In this document: positions 45,512 through 56,301 of the stretch, piece after piece
Position numbering within the stretch: the stretch's first letter is position 1
Layout of the letters: each line of letters starts with the position of its first letter
From: Streptomyces pluripotens
Lineage (GTDB): Bacteria > Actinomycetota > Actinomycetes > Streptomycetales > Streptomycetaceae
Assembly: GCF_000802245.2 (NCBI RefSeq)
Contig: NZ_CP021080.1
Location: 5,580,001-5,644,000 of the forward strand
Length of the DNA: 64,000 bases
Direction: 5' to 3'
Notes under the pieces: generated by a model
Database searches by the model: none
Told to the model about the DNA's origin: nothing
The model's input: the letters and a program-made list of their open reading frames with translations, nothing else
Position numbers and translations under genes: made by a program

Positions 45512-45952
45512 GTCGCCTCTTCTCTAGCTCGACGAGCTGTCGTACCAGGGTCAACATCCAACCAGCCCGAAAACGTTCCCGCTCGTGGCTTTTCCTCGAA
45601 AAAATCTCTCCGGGGCGGCTGTCTGCTGCCGGTTGGCGGCGAATGTGCCGTATTGCGTGTCTTATGTGCTTACGGGTTCGCGCTGTCTTGGGTCTCGGTC
45701 CTCCCGGCTGGGTTGCCGGTTGTTCATGAGGACGTGCCCGGAGCCTAAATGGTTCATGCCTCCAAGGGAACGTGATATGCACTTCACCCCATCGGGGTAT
45801 CGAACGTGCATGCGACCCTGGACTAGTCTGAGTTCTCGACGAGGGTGGCGTTACACCGGCTCTACCAGGCCTCGGTACCCTCTGAGCGGCGACCGAAGCC
45901 GCCCCCCTTACCCAGAAAGGGGGCACCTGAAATTCAGCGAGGAGCGAACCGC
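45512..45952. promoter_or_regulatory. Divergent region before parE
   Basis: 441 bp. TAGTCT near 45824-45829 may be a -10 for parE. A hairpin CCCCCTT (45903-45909) with AAGGGGG (45917-45923) sits 15-20 nt before the ribosome site GAGGAG and could affect translation. The rest is AT-richer than the surroundings (45590-45680). Confidence 0.45.
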
Positions 45953-48076
<2,124 letters not shown>

Positions 48077-48099
48077 AAGACTGCTGAAGATCTTGTCGT

Positions 48100-48128
48100 G
48101 GGCTGTCCAGCCGTAGGTCGGACAGCCC
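48100..48128. terminator. Terminator inside the left end of the IS
   Basis: GGGCTGTCC (48100-48108) pairs with GGACAGCCC (48120-48128), followed by cttctt. It would end parE transcripts entering the element and also the transposase mRNA. Confidence 0.7.
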
Positions 48129-48135
48129 TTCTTGC

Positions 48136-49722
48136 TTATGCGGTGGCCGGGGTGAGGTGCCAGCTGCCGTTGGCCCTGGTGAGTCCGAGGTTGATCAGTC
48201 GGCGGAGGTTGAGGGCGGCGGCGCGGTGGTGGAGCCAGACGTTGTTGGCGATGACGCCGCGGTAGGGGACCCGGCGGTTTCCCTTGGCGACCAGCCAGGC
48301 GATGGCACGTTCGACTGGGGGCCGCCATCTGCGGTATTCGTCCTGCCAGACGGGGTCGGTGGCAGCCTGGTGGCGGGCTGCGGTGAGCAGTTCGTGCTGG
48401 GGGTGGACGTTGAGGGTGCGCCCGGTCTTGGAGGTGGTGCAGCGTCCGCGCAGGGGGCAGTCGGTGCACATGCGCTTGAACTGGGCGGTGCGAGCACCGT
48501 CCGCTTTGACCTGTCCGAGGTTGGCGGTGTGTCCGGCCGGGCAGGTCGCGGTGCCGGCCGCCGAGTCGACGTGGAAGTCGTCGATGGTGAAGCCGCCGGG
48601 GATGGCCTGCCGCAGCGGCGGCGGCTTGATCACCAGGGTGTGGCCGTCGGCCTGCAGGTGTGCGCGCAGGTCGCCGGTGCCGTATGCGGAGTCGCCGAGC
48701 ACGGTTAACTCCTGGCCCTCGTCCTCGTCGGCCAGCAGATCGCAGGCGACGGCGGCCTCGTGGTTGTCGGGGCCGTAGCCGCTGGTGAGGGCAACCGCGG
48801 TGAACAGCCCGGTCTCCGGCTCGAAGGACGCATGCCCTTTGAAGCCGTCCTGGTGGCGGGTTCGGTTTTTGTGGATGTGCCGCGCGTCCGCATCGACGGT
48901 GGACACGGTCCGGTCCGCGACCGTGCGCTGGGCGATGCGCCAGCGTCCGTCGCGTCCGTCGGAGTCCTCGGCCGGCTCCACGTCCTGGCCCGCGACCAGG
49001 GCCAGCAGGCCCACCGCGTTCGCCGCCCTCTCGCCCAGTTCCTGTTCGGGCAGGTGACCGAGCAGGTTGAGGGCGTCGGTGACCAGCGCGTCGACCAGCG
49101 CGGCGCGGGCGGCCTCGTCGTCCCAGGCGATCCTCGGCTTGCCGGGGTCGGTGTAGTCGTGTGCCGTGCACCACTGCTCCGCGGTCTCCTGCGCGCCGGG
49201 GACCTCACGGATCACCCGTCGGGCGGCGGAGATGATCTGGGTGACGGTGTCCTGGGTGGCCACCGCGTCATCGAGGACGGTGGAGTCCAGTGCCCGCCGC
49301 TGCTTGCCCTTGAGCACGCCGGTCCCGGCCACGACCTCTTTGACCTTGGTGAAGATCCGCGTCGGGTCGGCCGAGTGACGCAGCCGGCGCCGGAAGTACG
49401 TCAGCAGCGACGGGTCGAAAGCGGTGTCGTACAGGCCGAGCCCGCAGGCGGCCTTCCACCGCAGGTCACACCGCAACTCCTGGACTGTCTCGAAGTCCGA
49501 CAGCCCGTGCAGGCTCTGCAGCACCACCGTCACGGCCAGGACCTGCGGCGGCAGACTCGGACGGCCGTTGGACGAGGGGTACATGTCGGTGAACATTCCT
49601 GGCGGGAACAGCACCTCGCGATGCTCGGCGAGGAACGCGAACACACTCCCTGCCGGGATCAACTCCCGGCAGGTCTCCCACACATCCGGCCCGACCATCT
49701 CTCCGGCCCATTCCCCCTGCAT
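48136..49722 (-). CDS. IS1182-family transposase (DDE)
   Basis: 528 residues, full length. N-terminal DUF772-like domain (FAFLAEHREVLFPPGMFTDMYPS... VLQSLHGLSDFETVQELRCDLRWKAACGL), first catalytic Asp in ALDSTVLDDAV, second in VLGDSAYGTGD, Glu in PVERAIAWLVAKGN, and a cysteine cluster CTDCPLRGRC typical of the IS1182/IS5-like DDE enzymes. There are no stops or frameshifts. Start ATG 49722. Confidence 0.93.
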   Translation of the reverse strand: MQGEWAGEMVGPDVWETCRELIPAGSVFAFLAEHREVLFPPGMFTDMYPSSNGRPSLPPQVLAVTVVLQSLHGLSDFETVQELRCDLRWKAACGLGLYDTAFDPSLLTYFRRRLRHSADPTRIFTKVKEVVAGTGVLKGKQRRALDSTVLDDAVATQDTVTQIISAARRVIREVPGAQETAEQWCTAHDYTDPGKPRIAWDDEAARAALVDALVTDALNLLGHLPEQELGERAANAVGLLALVAGQDVEPAEDSDGRDGRWRIAQRTVADRTVSTVDADARHIHKNRTRHQDGFKGHASFEPETGLFTAVALTSGYGPDNHEAAVACDLLADEDEGQELTVLGDSAYGTGDLRAHLQADGHTLVIKPPPLRQAIPGGFTIDDFHVDSAAGTATCPAGHTANLGQVKADGARTAQFKRMCTDCPLRGRCTTSKTGRTLNVHPQHELLTAARHQAATDPVWQDEYRRWRPPVERAIAWLVAKGNRRVPYRGVIANNVWLHHRAAALNLRRLINLGLTRANGSWHLTPATA

Positions 49723-49789
49723 GCCTACAAGACTGGCCCCGACTCCACCGAGCCGGGGCCAGAACCCGAGATTTTCAGCAGTCTTCTAG

Positions 49790-50439
49790 CCGTCCGGCTC
49801 TGCTCCGGCTCGTCGGGCCTGCAGGTGTCCGGTCCTGCCGATGGACGGTCGTGGGTTGAGCCGTTTCGCTTCCCGCCGGGCAGAGCCTGGCGGGAGGAAG
49901 GGCATCCGCCGGGCGCCGGGGTACGGCGGCACAGTCCCTGGTCGGTCTGCCGCTCGGCTATCCGCCGTCCCTCTCGCCGGCGTCCCGGCCTGTCGGTGGC
50001 TCCCGGCCCCCACAATTCGCCAGTGGGCGGCGGCCGAGGGCCCGGCGCCGCTGGCCGGTATCCGCACCGGCGGGCTGCACCCCAATCCATTGCCTCCCTC
50101 TTGCCATTTCGTCACGCCCTCTCTGCCACGGGCCCCCGGGCCGTCCAACACCGGCGCTGAGCAGTACCCCGTTCGCCCCAACCACTCAGCCGAGCGCCCC
50201 GGGCGAACTGGCCTGTCCGGTGAGTGATCGCGGCCGCCTGGTACCAACCGGTCGTGACCGCCACACCGTGGGCTCGGTAGGTCCGTCAGCCTCTCCACCC
50301 CTGGGTGGAGGTGGGGTCGTTCAGGGCCTCCACCCGAGATCCACCCCGGCTCCGATCTCCTGACCAGTGGATTTGCGTAAGTTCGAAGGAGTCGGCAGCT
50401 CTAGCTACCGACACCACCTTCTTCCTCACGGAGGCTCTG
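49790..50439 (+). promoter_or_regulatory. Upstream region of DUF1453-kinase-regulator operon
   Basis: 650 bp without a gene. Before the IS insertion it lay directly after parE. The key structure is at 50293-50335: CTCCACCC (50293-50300), GGGTGGAGG (50303-50311) and CCTCCACCC (50327-50335). The middle segment can pair with either neighbour, giving two mutually exclusive hairpins about 100 nt before the first gene. GGAGG (50430-50434) is the ribosome site. Confidence 0.5.
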
Positions 50440-50958
50440 ATGTCCGGGCTCGTCAACGCGGTGGCGATCGTGGCTGTGGTCGTCGTAGTGGTCGCGCGGC
50501 AGTTCCGTGCCCGTGCGATCGGCGCGGACCGGCGTCGGTGGCTGCTTCCCCTGATCCTTGCCGTCGTCGCACTGCGCGAGCCCGGCATCCTCGACAAGCA
50601 CCACCACACAGAATCCGCAATGCTGCTCGGGGTCGGGCTGCTCATAGGCCTTGCCACCGGCTCAGGTTGGGCCTGGACCACCCGCATCTGGACGGCTCCG
50701 GACGGCGTCGTGTGGACCAAGAGCACCAAAGCGAGCGTTGCAGTGTGGGGTGGGGGCGTAGCCCTGCGGGCCGGTGTTGTCGCCGTCGGTTCCGCGCTCG
50801 GCCTGCACCAGGGGAGTGCGGCCCTGATGCTCGGCCTCGCTGGCACCCTGCTGATCCGCGAGGCGATCCTGGTCGGGCGAGTGCGGGCCCTTGGGGCCGG
50901 GAGCTGTCCCGTCCCGGCGCACGGTGAGGGGAGGCCGGTGTGGGAGGAATGCGTGTGA
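50440..50958 (+). CDS. DUF1453 family membrane protein
   Basis: 172 residues with about five membrane helices (VNAVAIVAVVVVVVARQF, LLPLILAVVAL, SAMLLGVGLLIGLATG, VWGGGVALRAGVVAVG, LMLGLAGTLLIREAIL), resembling the DUF1453/CcdC-like family. GGAGG 5 nt before the ATG. Its stop overlaps the kinase start by 4 nt (GTGA), so it is translationally coupled to the sensor kinase and may be a membrane accessory of the signalling pair (inference). Confidence 0.75.
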   Translation: MSGLVNAVAIVAVVVVVVARQFRARAIGADRRRWLLPLILAVVALREPGILDKHHHTESAMLLGVGLLIGLATGSGWAWTTRIWTAPDGVVWTKSTKASVAVWGGGVALRAGVVAVGSALGLHQGSAALMLGLAGTLLIREAILVGRVRALGAGSCPVPAHGEGRPVWEECV

Positions 50959-52106
50959 CCGAGAACGCCTGGACACGCTGGCCATCGCGTGAAGCACTCG
51001 GCCATGCGGGAATTACCAGGTCTCGGCGCCTACTCGCTTGGGTCGTCAGGCTGCTGGTGCTCGCCATGTTCCTGTGGGGTGTGTTCAGCCACAAACACTC
51101 TGGCGTGCGGGGGGCACTCGTAGCGGCTACCGGAGTGCTCATCGCCGGTCTCGTGGCTTGGGCCTTCTTCCGGACCACCTACCAGCACCGGCTGGTGCCT
51201 TCCCTGGCCCTTGTGGGTGGGCTCCTCAGCATCGCGGTGATCGCGCAGGCCACCGGGTTCACAGGACCAGCCGTGGTGATCTGGTGCGGCTGCGGGATCA
51301 CTGCCTTGGAGAGGCTGCCGCTCGTGGCAGCCGGACCGGTGGCCTCGGCGGCGCTGGCCTTGTACGCCGCGTTCAACAACGACGTCTGGCTGACCACGAC
51401 GGCCACGGTGGCGGGCATGGTTCTCGCCGGATATGTCCTACGGCTGGATGCGGAAGCCCGGGGCAACGCTCACCGACTGCTCGCCCAGGAGCGCGCTGCC
51501 CGGGCCGCAGAGGCTGAGTCCGCGGCGCTGGCCGAGCGGGCCCGGATCGCGCGGGAGATCCACGATGTGCTGGCCCACAGTCTCTCGGCGCAGCTCGTGC
51601 ACCTGGAGGCCGCTCGGCTACTGATCGAGAACGGCGCCGATCGCGAAAGGGTTCTGGAGCGGGTGGTGGCCGCTCGGGGCATGGCTCGCGACGGCCTTGC
51701 CGAGACCCGGCAGGCTCTGTCCGCACTCCGGGGTGAGCTGACACCGCTTGAGGACTTCCTGACGGAACTCGTCAGCGCGGCCGACGGTGCGGAGGTCACC
51801 GTCACGGGTGAGCGCAGGCCCCTGTCGGCCGAGGCGTCCCAGGCGGTGCGCCGGGTCGCGCAGGAGGCGCTCACGAACGTCCGCAAGCACGCCCAAGGCG
51901 CCAAGGTACGCCTGCGACTCCACTACGGCGAACGCGAAGTGACACTGGACATACGGGATTCGGGCGGCCGAGTGGGCGAATTCACCCGGTCCGGGGGCGG
52001 GTACGGTCTGCTCGGGATGCGCGAGCGCGCTGAGCTACTGGGTGGTTCGCTGGACGCGGGGCCGTACGAGGAGGGGTTCTTGGTGACGCTGAAGGTGCCC
52101 GCATGA
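50955..52106 (+). CDS. NarL-family sensor histidine kinase
   Basis: 383 residues. Five or six N-terminal membrane helices, a HisKA_3 dimerisation box (ERARIAREIHDVLAHSLSAQ, phospho-acceptor His in EIHDVLAH) and a HATPase domain (VRRVAQEALTNVRKHAQG... GGGYGLLGMRERAELLGG). There is no extracellular sensing domain, so it probably senses within the membrane. GGGAGGA 6 nt before GTG 50955 favours this start over ATG 50949. Overlaps the regulator gene by 4 nt (ATGA). Confidence 0.9.
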   Translation: MTENAWTRWPSREALGHAGITRSRRLLAWVVRLLVLAMFLWGVFSHKHSGVRGALVAATGVLIAGLVAWAFFRTTYQHRLVPSLALVGGLLSIAVIAQATGFTGPAVVIWCGCGITALERLPLVAAGPVASAALALYAAFNNDVWLTTTATVAGMVLAGYVLRLDAEARGNAHRLLAQERAARAAEAESAALAERARIAREIHDVLAHSLSAQLVHLEAARLLIENGADRERVLERVVAARGMARDGLAETRQALSALRGELTPLEDFLTELVSAADGAEVTVTGERRPLSAEASQAVRRVAQEALTNVRKHAQGAKVRLRLHYGEREVTLDIRDSGGRVGEFTRSGGGYGLLGMRERAELLGGSLDAGPYEEGFLVTLKVPA

Positions 52107-52786
52107 CGGGGACGGAAGGCGGGAAGAAGCCCGCACGGGTGGTGGTCGCCGACGACCAGACCGTGGTCCGGGAGGGCATCGTGATGCTGCTCGGGCTGCT
52201 GCCGGGCATGGAGGTGGTAGGTGCCGCGGGCGACGGTGAGGAGGCAGTACGGCTGGTCGGGGAACTCGCCCCGGACGTCGTCTTGATGGATCTCCGGATG
52301 CCCCGTTGCGACGGTGTGGAGGCCACCCGACGGATCAGGGAGCAGTACCCCGGTACCCAGGTCGTGGTGCTCACCACGTATGCGGATGACGAGTCCCTGT
52401 TCCCTGCGCTGCGGGCCGGGGCCCGTGGCTACCTCACCAAGGACGTGGGGGGTGACGAGATCGTGCGCGCCGTGGAGAGCGTGCTGTCAGGACAAGCAGG
52501 GCTGTCGCCGGGAATTCAGCGTCGGCTGTTGGAGCGCTTGTCGCAGTCCGAGCCCGAACCGGTGGCCGGTCAGCCTCCGGATGGGCTGACCGCGCGTGAG
52601 ACTGAGGTGCTGGTACTGATTGCCGAAGGCCTCACCAACCAGGAGATCGCTCGCAGGCTGCACGTCTCCACCGCGACCGTGAAGACGCATATCAACAACC
52701 TTTTCGCCAAGACGGGCCTCAAGGACCGGGCGCAAGCCGTGCGTTATGCCTACGGCAAGGGGCTGGCGAGTCCGCCCGTGGGGTGA
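52103..52786 (+). CDS. NarL/FixJ-family response regulator
   Basis: 227 residues. Receiver domain with Asp63 in VLMDLRMP and conserved DD at 17-18 and Lys in YLTKDVGG; LuxR-type helix-turn-helix (LTARETEVLVLIAEGLTNQEIARRLHVSTATVKTHINNLF). Cognate regulator of the kinase immediately upstream, with ATGA stop-start overlap. Targets unknown; the DUF485 and symporter genes downstream are candidates by position only. Confidence 0.92.
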   Translation: MTGTEGGKKPARVVVADDQTVVREGIVMLLGLLPGMEVVGAAGDGEEAVRLVGELAPDVVLMDLRMPRCDGVEATRRIREQYPGTQVVVLTTYADDESLFPALRAGARGYLTKDVGGDEIVRAVESVLSGQAGLSPGIQRRLLERLSQSEPEPVAGQPPDGLTARETEVLVLIAEGLTNQEIARRLHVSTATVKTHINNLFAKTGLKDRAQAVRYAYGKGLASPPVG

Positions 52787-52854
52787 GTCACCTGATGGGG
52801 TGAAGGCCGGGGGAAGACAGGTCAGGGATCTTCCCGGTCTGTCCATCCTTGGGC

Positions 52855-53403
52855 ATGCAGTCAAGCAACGGTCGTGCCCGCGGAGCCGGGGGCGGTCCCG
52901 AGAGTTCGGCCGGGGGCGGAGAAGACCACGGTGCACCCGCTCACGATGTGAAGCCGGAAGACCCCTGGTACGACGCGCTGGCCTCCGGCTGGGGTGAAGT
53001 GGACGGCACGGGCACGCCCGCTCCTGCCGTGCCGTCCGCTCGCGGAGAGAACAGCGGGACGACGGTTCGGGCCCGCGACGTGTATCTAGAGGTGCAGCGC
53101 AGCGCGGCGTTCCAGGAGGTGCGCAGCAGATACCGACGGTTCGTAGCGCCGGGAGCCATCGCCTTCCTCGCCTGGTACGTGGGATACGTGGTCACTGCTA
53201 CGACCGCGCCCGGACTTATGGCCCGACCCGTGGCGGGGGCGGTGAACGTGGGCATGCTCGCGGGGCTCGCGCAGTTCCTCACCACATTCCTGCTCACTTG
53301 GGCCTACGCCCGGCATGCGCGGCTGCGCCGGGACCGGGCCGCGCTGGACCTGCGCTGGGACACCCAGGAGCTGACTCGTGGCGTGCAAGGAGGTGCCTCG
53401 TGA
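52855..53403 (+). CDS. DUF485 membrane protein, partner of ActP-like symporter
   Basis: 182 residues. A disordered, charged N-terminal half (1-75) precedes a DUF485 domain (EVQRSAAFQEVRSRYRRFVAPGAIAFLAWYVGYVV... VGMLAGLAQFLTTFLLTWAYARHA) with two membrane helices. In many bacteria a DUF485 protein (YjcH) is encoded directly before the acetate symporter ActP, as here; the two genes overlap by 4 nt (GTGA). No ribosome site is seen at the ATG. Confidence 0.82.
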   Translation: MQSSNGRARGAGGGPESSAGGGEDHGAPAHDVKPEDPWYDALASGWGEVDGTGTPAPAVPSARGENSGTTVRARDVYLEVQRSAAFQEVRSRYRRFVAPGAIAFLAWYVGYVVTATTAPGLMARPVAGAVNVGMLAGLAQFLTTFLLTWAYARHARLRRDRAALDLRWDTQELTRGVQGGAS

Positions 53404-54992
53404 CCGGCAGCCATCAGACCCTGGCCTTGCTGCTGTTCAGCGGATTTGTGGCCGTCACGCTGGGGATCACGACCTGGGTCGGCCGCCGGCGGCACGGTTC
53501 GGAGGAGGAGTTCTATGCGGGCGGCCGATTGTTCTCCCCCATGGAGAATGGTTTTGCCATCGCCGGGGATTACATGTCGGCGGCTTCCTTCCTCGGCGTC
53601 ACGGGTCTCATCGCGCTGTACGGGTACGACGGGCTGCTGTATGTGGTGGGTTTCCTCGTGGCGTGGCTGGTCGTCTTGTTCCTCGTGGCCGAGCTGGTGC
53701 GCAACTGCGGCCGGTTCACCCTGGCTGACGTCGTGGCCGCGCGGATGAGCGAGCGGCCGGTGCGGATTGCCGCGGGCACGTCCTCGGTCACGGTGTCCAT
53801 TCTGTACCTGGTGGCACAAATGGTCGGTGCGGGCAGCCTGGTGGCGCTGCTGCTGGGCCGGACGAGCGGCGCGGCCCAGGTCTGGGCGGTCATCGGGGTC
53901 GGTGCGCTCATGGTGATCTATGTGTCGCTGGGAGGGATGCGGGCCACCACCTGGATCCAGATCGTGAAGGCGGTCCTGCTGCTCAGCGGGACGATCGCAC
54001 TGACGGTGCTGGTCCTGCTCCGCTTCCACGGGGACATCGACCGGCTGCTGGTCACGGCTGCGGAGCACAGCGGTCACGGGGACGCTTATCTGGCACCGGG
54101 GCTGAGGTACGGCGGAAACTGGACCTCTCGCCTCGACTTCATCAGCCTTGGGCTCGCGCTGGTGCTGGGCACGGCGGGACTGCCGCACATCCTGTCTCGC
54201 TTCTACACGGTGCCGACCGCGAGGGCCGCCCGCCGCTCTGCGGTGTGGTCCATCGGTCTGATCGGGGGCTTCTACCTGATGGCGATCGTCCTCGGGCTTG
54301 GCGCTGCGGCGGTGGTGGGGCCGCAGGCCGTGCGCCATTCGAATGCGGCCGGGAACACGGCGGTACCCCTCCTCGCCCTGGATCTGGGCGGTGGTGCGGG
54401 CTCCACGACGGGGACGGTCTTGTTCGCCGTTGTCGCCGCCATCGCCTTCGCCACCATCCTGGCGGTGGTCGCCGGTCTCACGCTCGTGTCCTCGGCCTCG
54501 GTGGCCCACGACCTGTACGCGTCGCTGCGCCGACCGCACGGCAGGACCCGCAGTGAGGTGGCGGTGGCTCGGTTCGCCGCGGTCGGCATCGGTGTCGTGG
54601 CGATCGCGCTCGGTCTCCTGGCCCGTGACCTGAACGTCGCCTTCCTGGTCGGTCTCGCCTTCGCGGTCGCCGCATCGGCGAACTTTCCAGTGCTGCTGTA
54701 CTCGCTGTTCTGGAGCGGTTTCACCACGCGTGGCGCGGTGTGGGCCGTGTACGGAGGGTTGGTCCCGTCGCTCGGTCTCGTGCTGCTGTCCCCGGTGGTG
54801 TCGGGGAGCCCGGGCTCGCTGTTTCCGGACGTGGACTTCCAGTACTTCCCGCTGCAGAACCCGGGCATCGTCTCCATTCCGCTCGGATTTCTCGCTGGCT
54901 GGCTGGGTACGGTCACCTCGGACGAGGTCGCCGACGACGGCAAGTACGCCGAGACCGAGGTACGGTCACTGACCGGGGCCGGCGCGGTGTAG
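53400..54992 (+). CDS. Cation/acetate symporter, ActP-like (SSS family)
   Basis: 530 residues, about 13 membrane helices of the sodium:solute symporter family. Family signatures: EEEFYAGGRLFSPMENGFAIAGDYMSAASFLG, YVSLGGMRATTWIQIVKA and GTAGLPHILSRFYTVP. It most likely imports acetate or another short monocarboxylate with Na+ or H+. AAGGAGG at 53388-53394 serves GTG 53400, overlapping the DUF485 stop. No terminator is visible; the next 600 bp hold gene remnants. Confidence 0.88.
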   Translation: MTGSHQTLALLLFSGFVAVTLGITTWVGRRRHGSEEEFYAGGRLFSPMENGFAIAGDYMSAASFLGVTGLIALYGYDGLLYVVGFLVAWLVVLFLVAELVRNCGRFTLADVVAARMSERPVRIAAGTSSVTVSILYLVAQMVGAGSLVALLLGRTSGAAQVWAVIGVGALMVIYVSLGGMRATTWIQIVKAVLLLSGTIALTVLVLLRFHGDIDRLLVTAAEHSGHGDAYLAPGLRYGGNWTSRLDFISLGLALVLGTAGLPHILSRFYTVPTARAARRSAVWSIGLIGGFYLMAIVLGLGAAAVVGPQAVRHSNAAGNTAVPLLALDLGGGAGSTTGTVLFAVVAAIAFATILAVVAGLTLVSSASVAHDLYASLRRPHGRTRSEVAVARFAAVGIGVVAIALGLLARDLNVAFLVGLAFAVAASANFPVLLYSLFWSGFTTRGAVWAVYGGLVPSLGLVLLSPVVSGSPGSLFPDVDFQYFPLQNPGIVSIPLGFLAGWLGTVTSDEVADDGKYAETEVRSLTGAGAV

Positions 54993-55065
54993 TGGTCCTT
55001 GCCGACGTAGCGGTCACCGCCGGCCGCGTCCCCAGCCCCGTGGGAGCCCCATGGACCGGAGCACC

Positions 55066-55181
55066 TGGGGCGACACCCATGTGTACGGCGCCACCGGCCG
55101 GCCGGTGCCGCCGTAACTGAGGGAGAGCTGGAGGCAGCCCGCCTGCTCCAGGCGACGGAGCTGGTGCACCTGCTCGTCGCG
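55066..55181 (-). pseudogene. Remnant of a CitB-type response regulator C-terminus
   Basis: A minus-strand stretch reads DEQVHQLRRLEQAGCLQLSLSYGGTGRP... Y.W, aligning over about 30 residues (13 identities) with the C-terminal end (LKLLERTGRARLTLKYGDAGRPEHRYVW) of the intact regulator at 55618-56301. It has no start and no receiver domain, so it is a decayed paralogue fragment. Confidence 0.45.
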
Positions 55182-55375
55182 TAGTCGCAGAACACCTTCA
55201 CCTTCACCATGGGTGGCGTCCACGCCGCCATGGTCAGCCTCGCAGGTGTCGCCCCGGTCGCGCCGAGGGCTCGGTGGAGTCGGCGGCGCAGTTCTCCTAG
55301 GTCCCGGGCGCGGACGAGGTCGTTTTCGGGGAGGCGTCCGGCGACCGTGACTCGCTGTCCCCACCCCACAGTGCC

Positions 55376-55591
55376 GCCGAGACACCCGCCGACTACTCCC
55401 AGGGCGACAAGAATCTCTATCACCAGGCCGTCAAGAGCACCCTGCCCATGTTCACGGATGACGGCGTGATGCCCCGGGGCAGCCCCGAAACGGTCGCGAA
55501 GGTGCTCAAGGTGTTCAACCCCGGATCAAGAACGCGAAGCTCGATTTGAGTAGGACCTGCACCACGGAATTCGTCAAGGCCGCCGGATGAC
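55376..55591 (+). pseudogene. 3' remnant of an NMT1/SsuA-like substrate-binding protein gene
   Basis: The plus strand reads AETPADYSQGDKNLYHQAV... MFTDDGVMPRGSPETVAKVLKVFNPG, then needs a frameshift near 55520-55528 to continue IKNAKLDLSRTCTTEFVKAAG and stop. This is the typical C-terminus of NitT/TauT/thiamine-type ABC solute-binding proteins. The 5' two-thirds of the gene and the permease/ATPase partners are missing. Confidence 0.7.
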
Positions 55592-55617
55592 TGCGCCAGG
55601 TGCTCCATGACGTGCGC

Positions 55618-56301
55618 TCAGGCGCGGGCCGCCCACACGTATCGGTGTTCCGGGCGGCCCGCGTCGCCATACTTGAGGGTCAGCCGGGCCCGGCCCGTGC
55701 GCTCCAGCAGCTTCAGATACCGCTGGGCGGTCTGCCGGCTCACTCCGGTCCGCTCGGCGATCTCCTGGGCGGACATCGGGCCCGCGGCTTTCATCAGCGC
55801 CTGGCGCACCAGCTCGGCCGTCGCGGGGGCATGCCCCTTGGGTAGCTCGGGTTCCGGCGGTGCGGACAGGGCACCGAACATCCGGTCCACCTGAGCCTGT
55901 TCGGCCTCGCCGCCGCTGTCCAGGGCGCGCCGCAGCTGGGCGTACCCCTCCAGTTTCGCCCGCAGACCGGCGAAGGTGAACGGCTTCATCAGGTACTGCA
56001 GAGCCCCGTGCCGCATGGCGGCCTGAACGGTCGATACGTCCCGCGCCGCCGTCACCATGATCACGTCGGTCTGATGGCCGCGGCGCCGCATCTCCTGGAC
56101 CACCGCGAGCCCGGTGCCGTCGGGCAGCCAATGGTCCATGAGTACCAGGTCGAGCCGCGGCAGGGTTTCCACCCGGCGCAGCGCCTCCGCTGCGCTGTGC
56201 GCCTCACCGGCCACGTGGAACCCGGGCACCTTCTCGACGTAGGCGGCATTGACCCGGGCCACCCGGCTGTCGTCGTCCACGACCAGGACCTCGATTACCA
56301 T
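55618..56301 (-). CDS. CitB/DcuR-family response regulator
   Basis: 227 residues. Receiver domain (VLVVDDDSRVARVNAAYVEKVPGF; Asp56 in VLMDHWLPDG) and a C-terminal winged helix (TAELVRQALMKAAGPMSAQEIAERTGVSRQTAQRYLKLLE). CitB-type regulators answer to citrate or C4-dicarboxylate sensors. Its ATG lies inside the last codons of the kinase gene (7-bp overlap), so the two are translationally coupled. Targets could include the adjacent transport remnants or the nearby citrate genes (inference). Confidence 0.9.
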   Translation of the reverse strand: MVIEVLVVDDDSRVARVNAAYVEKVPGFHVAGEAHSAAEALRRVETLPRLDLVLMDHWLPDGTGLAVVQEMRRRGHQTDVIMVTAARDVSTVQAAMRHGALQYLMKPFTFAGLRAKLEGYAQLRRALDSGGEAEQAQVDRMFGALSAPPEPELPKGHAPATAELVRQALMKAAGPMSAQEIAERTGVSRQTAQRYLKLLERTGRARLTLKYGDAGRPEHRYVWAARA

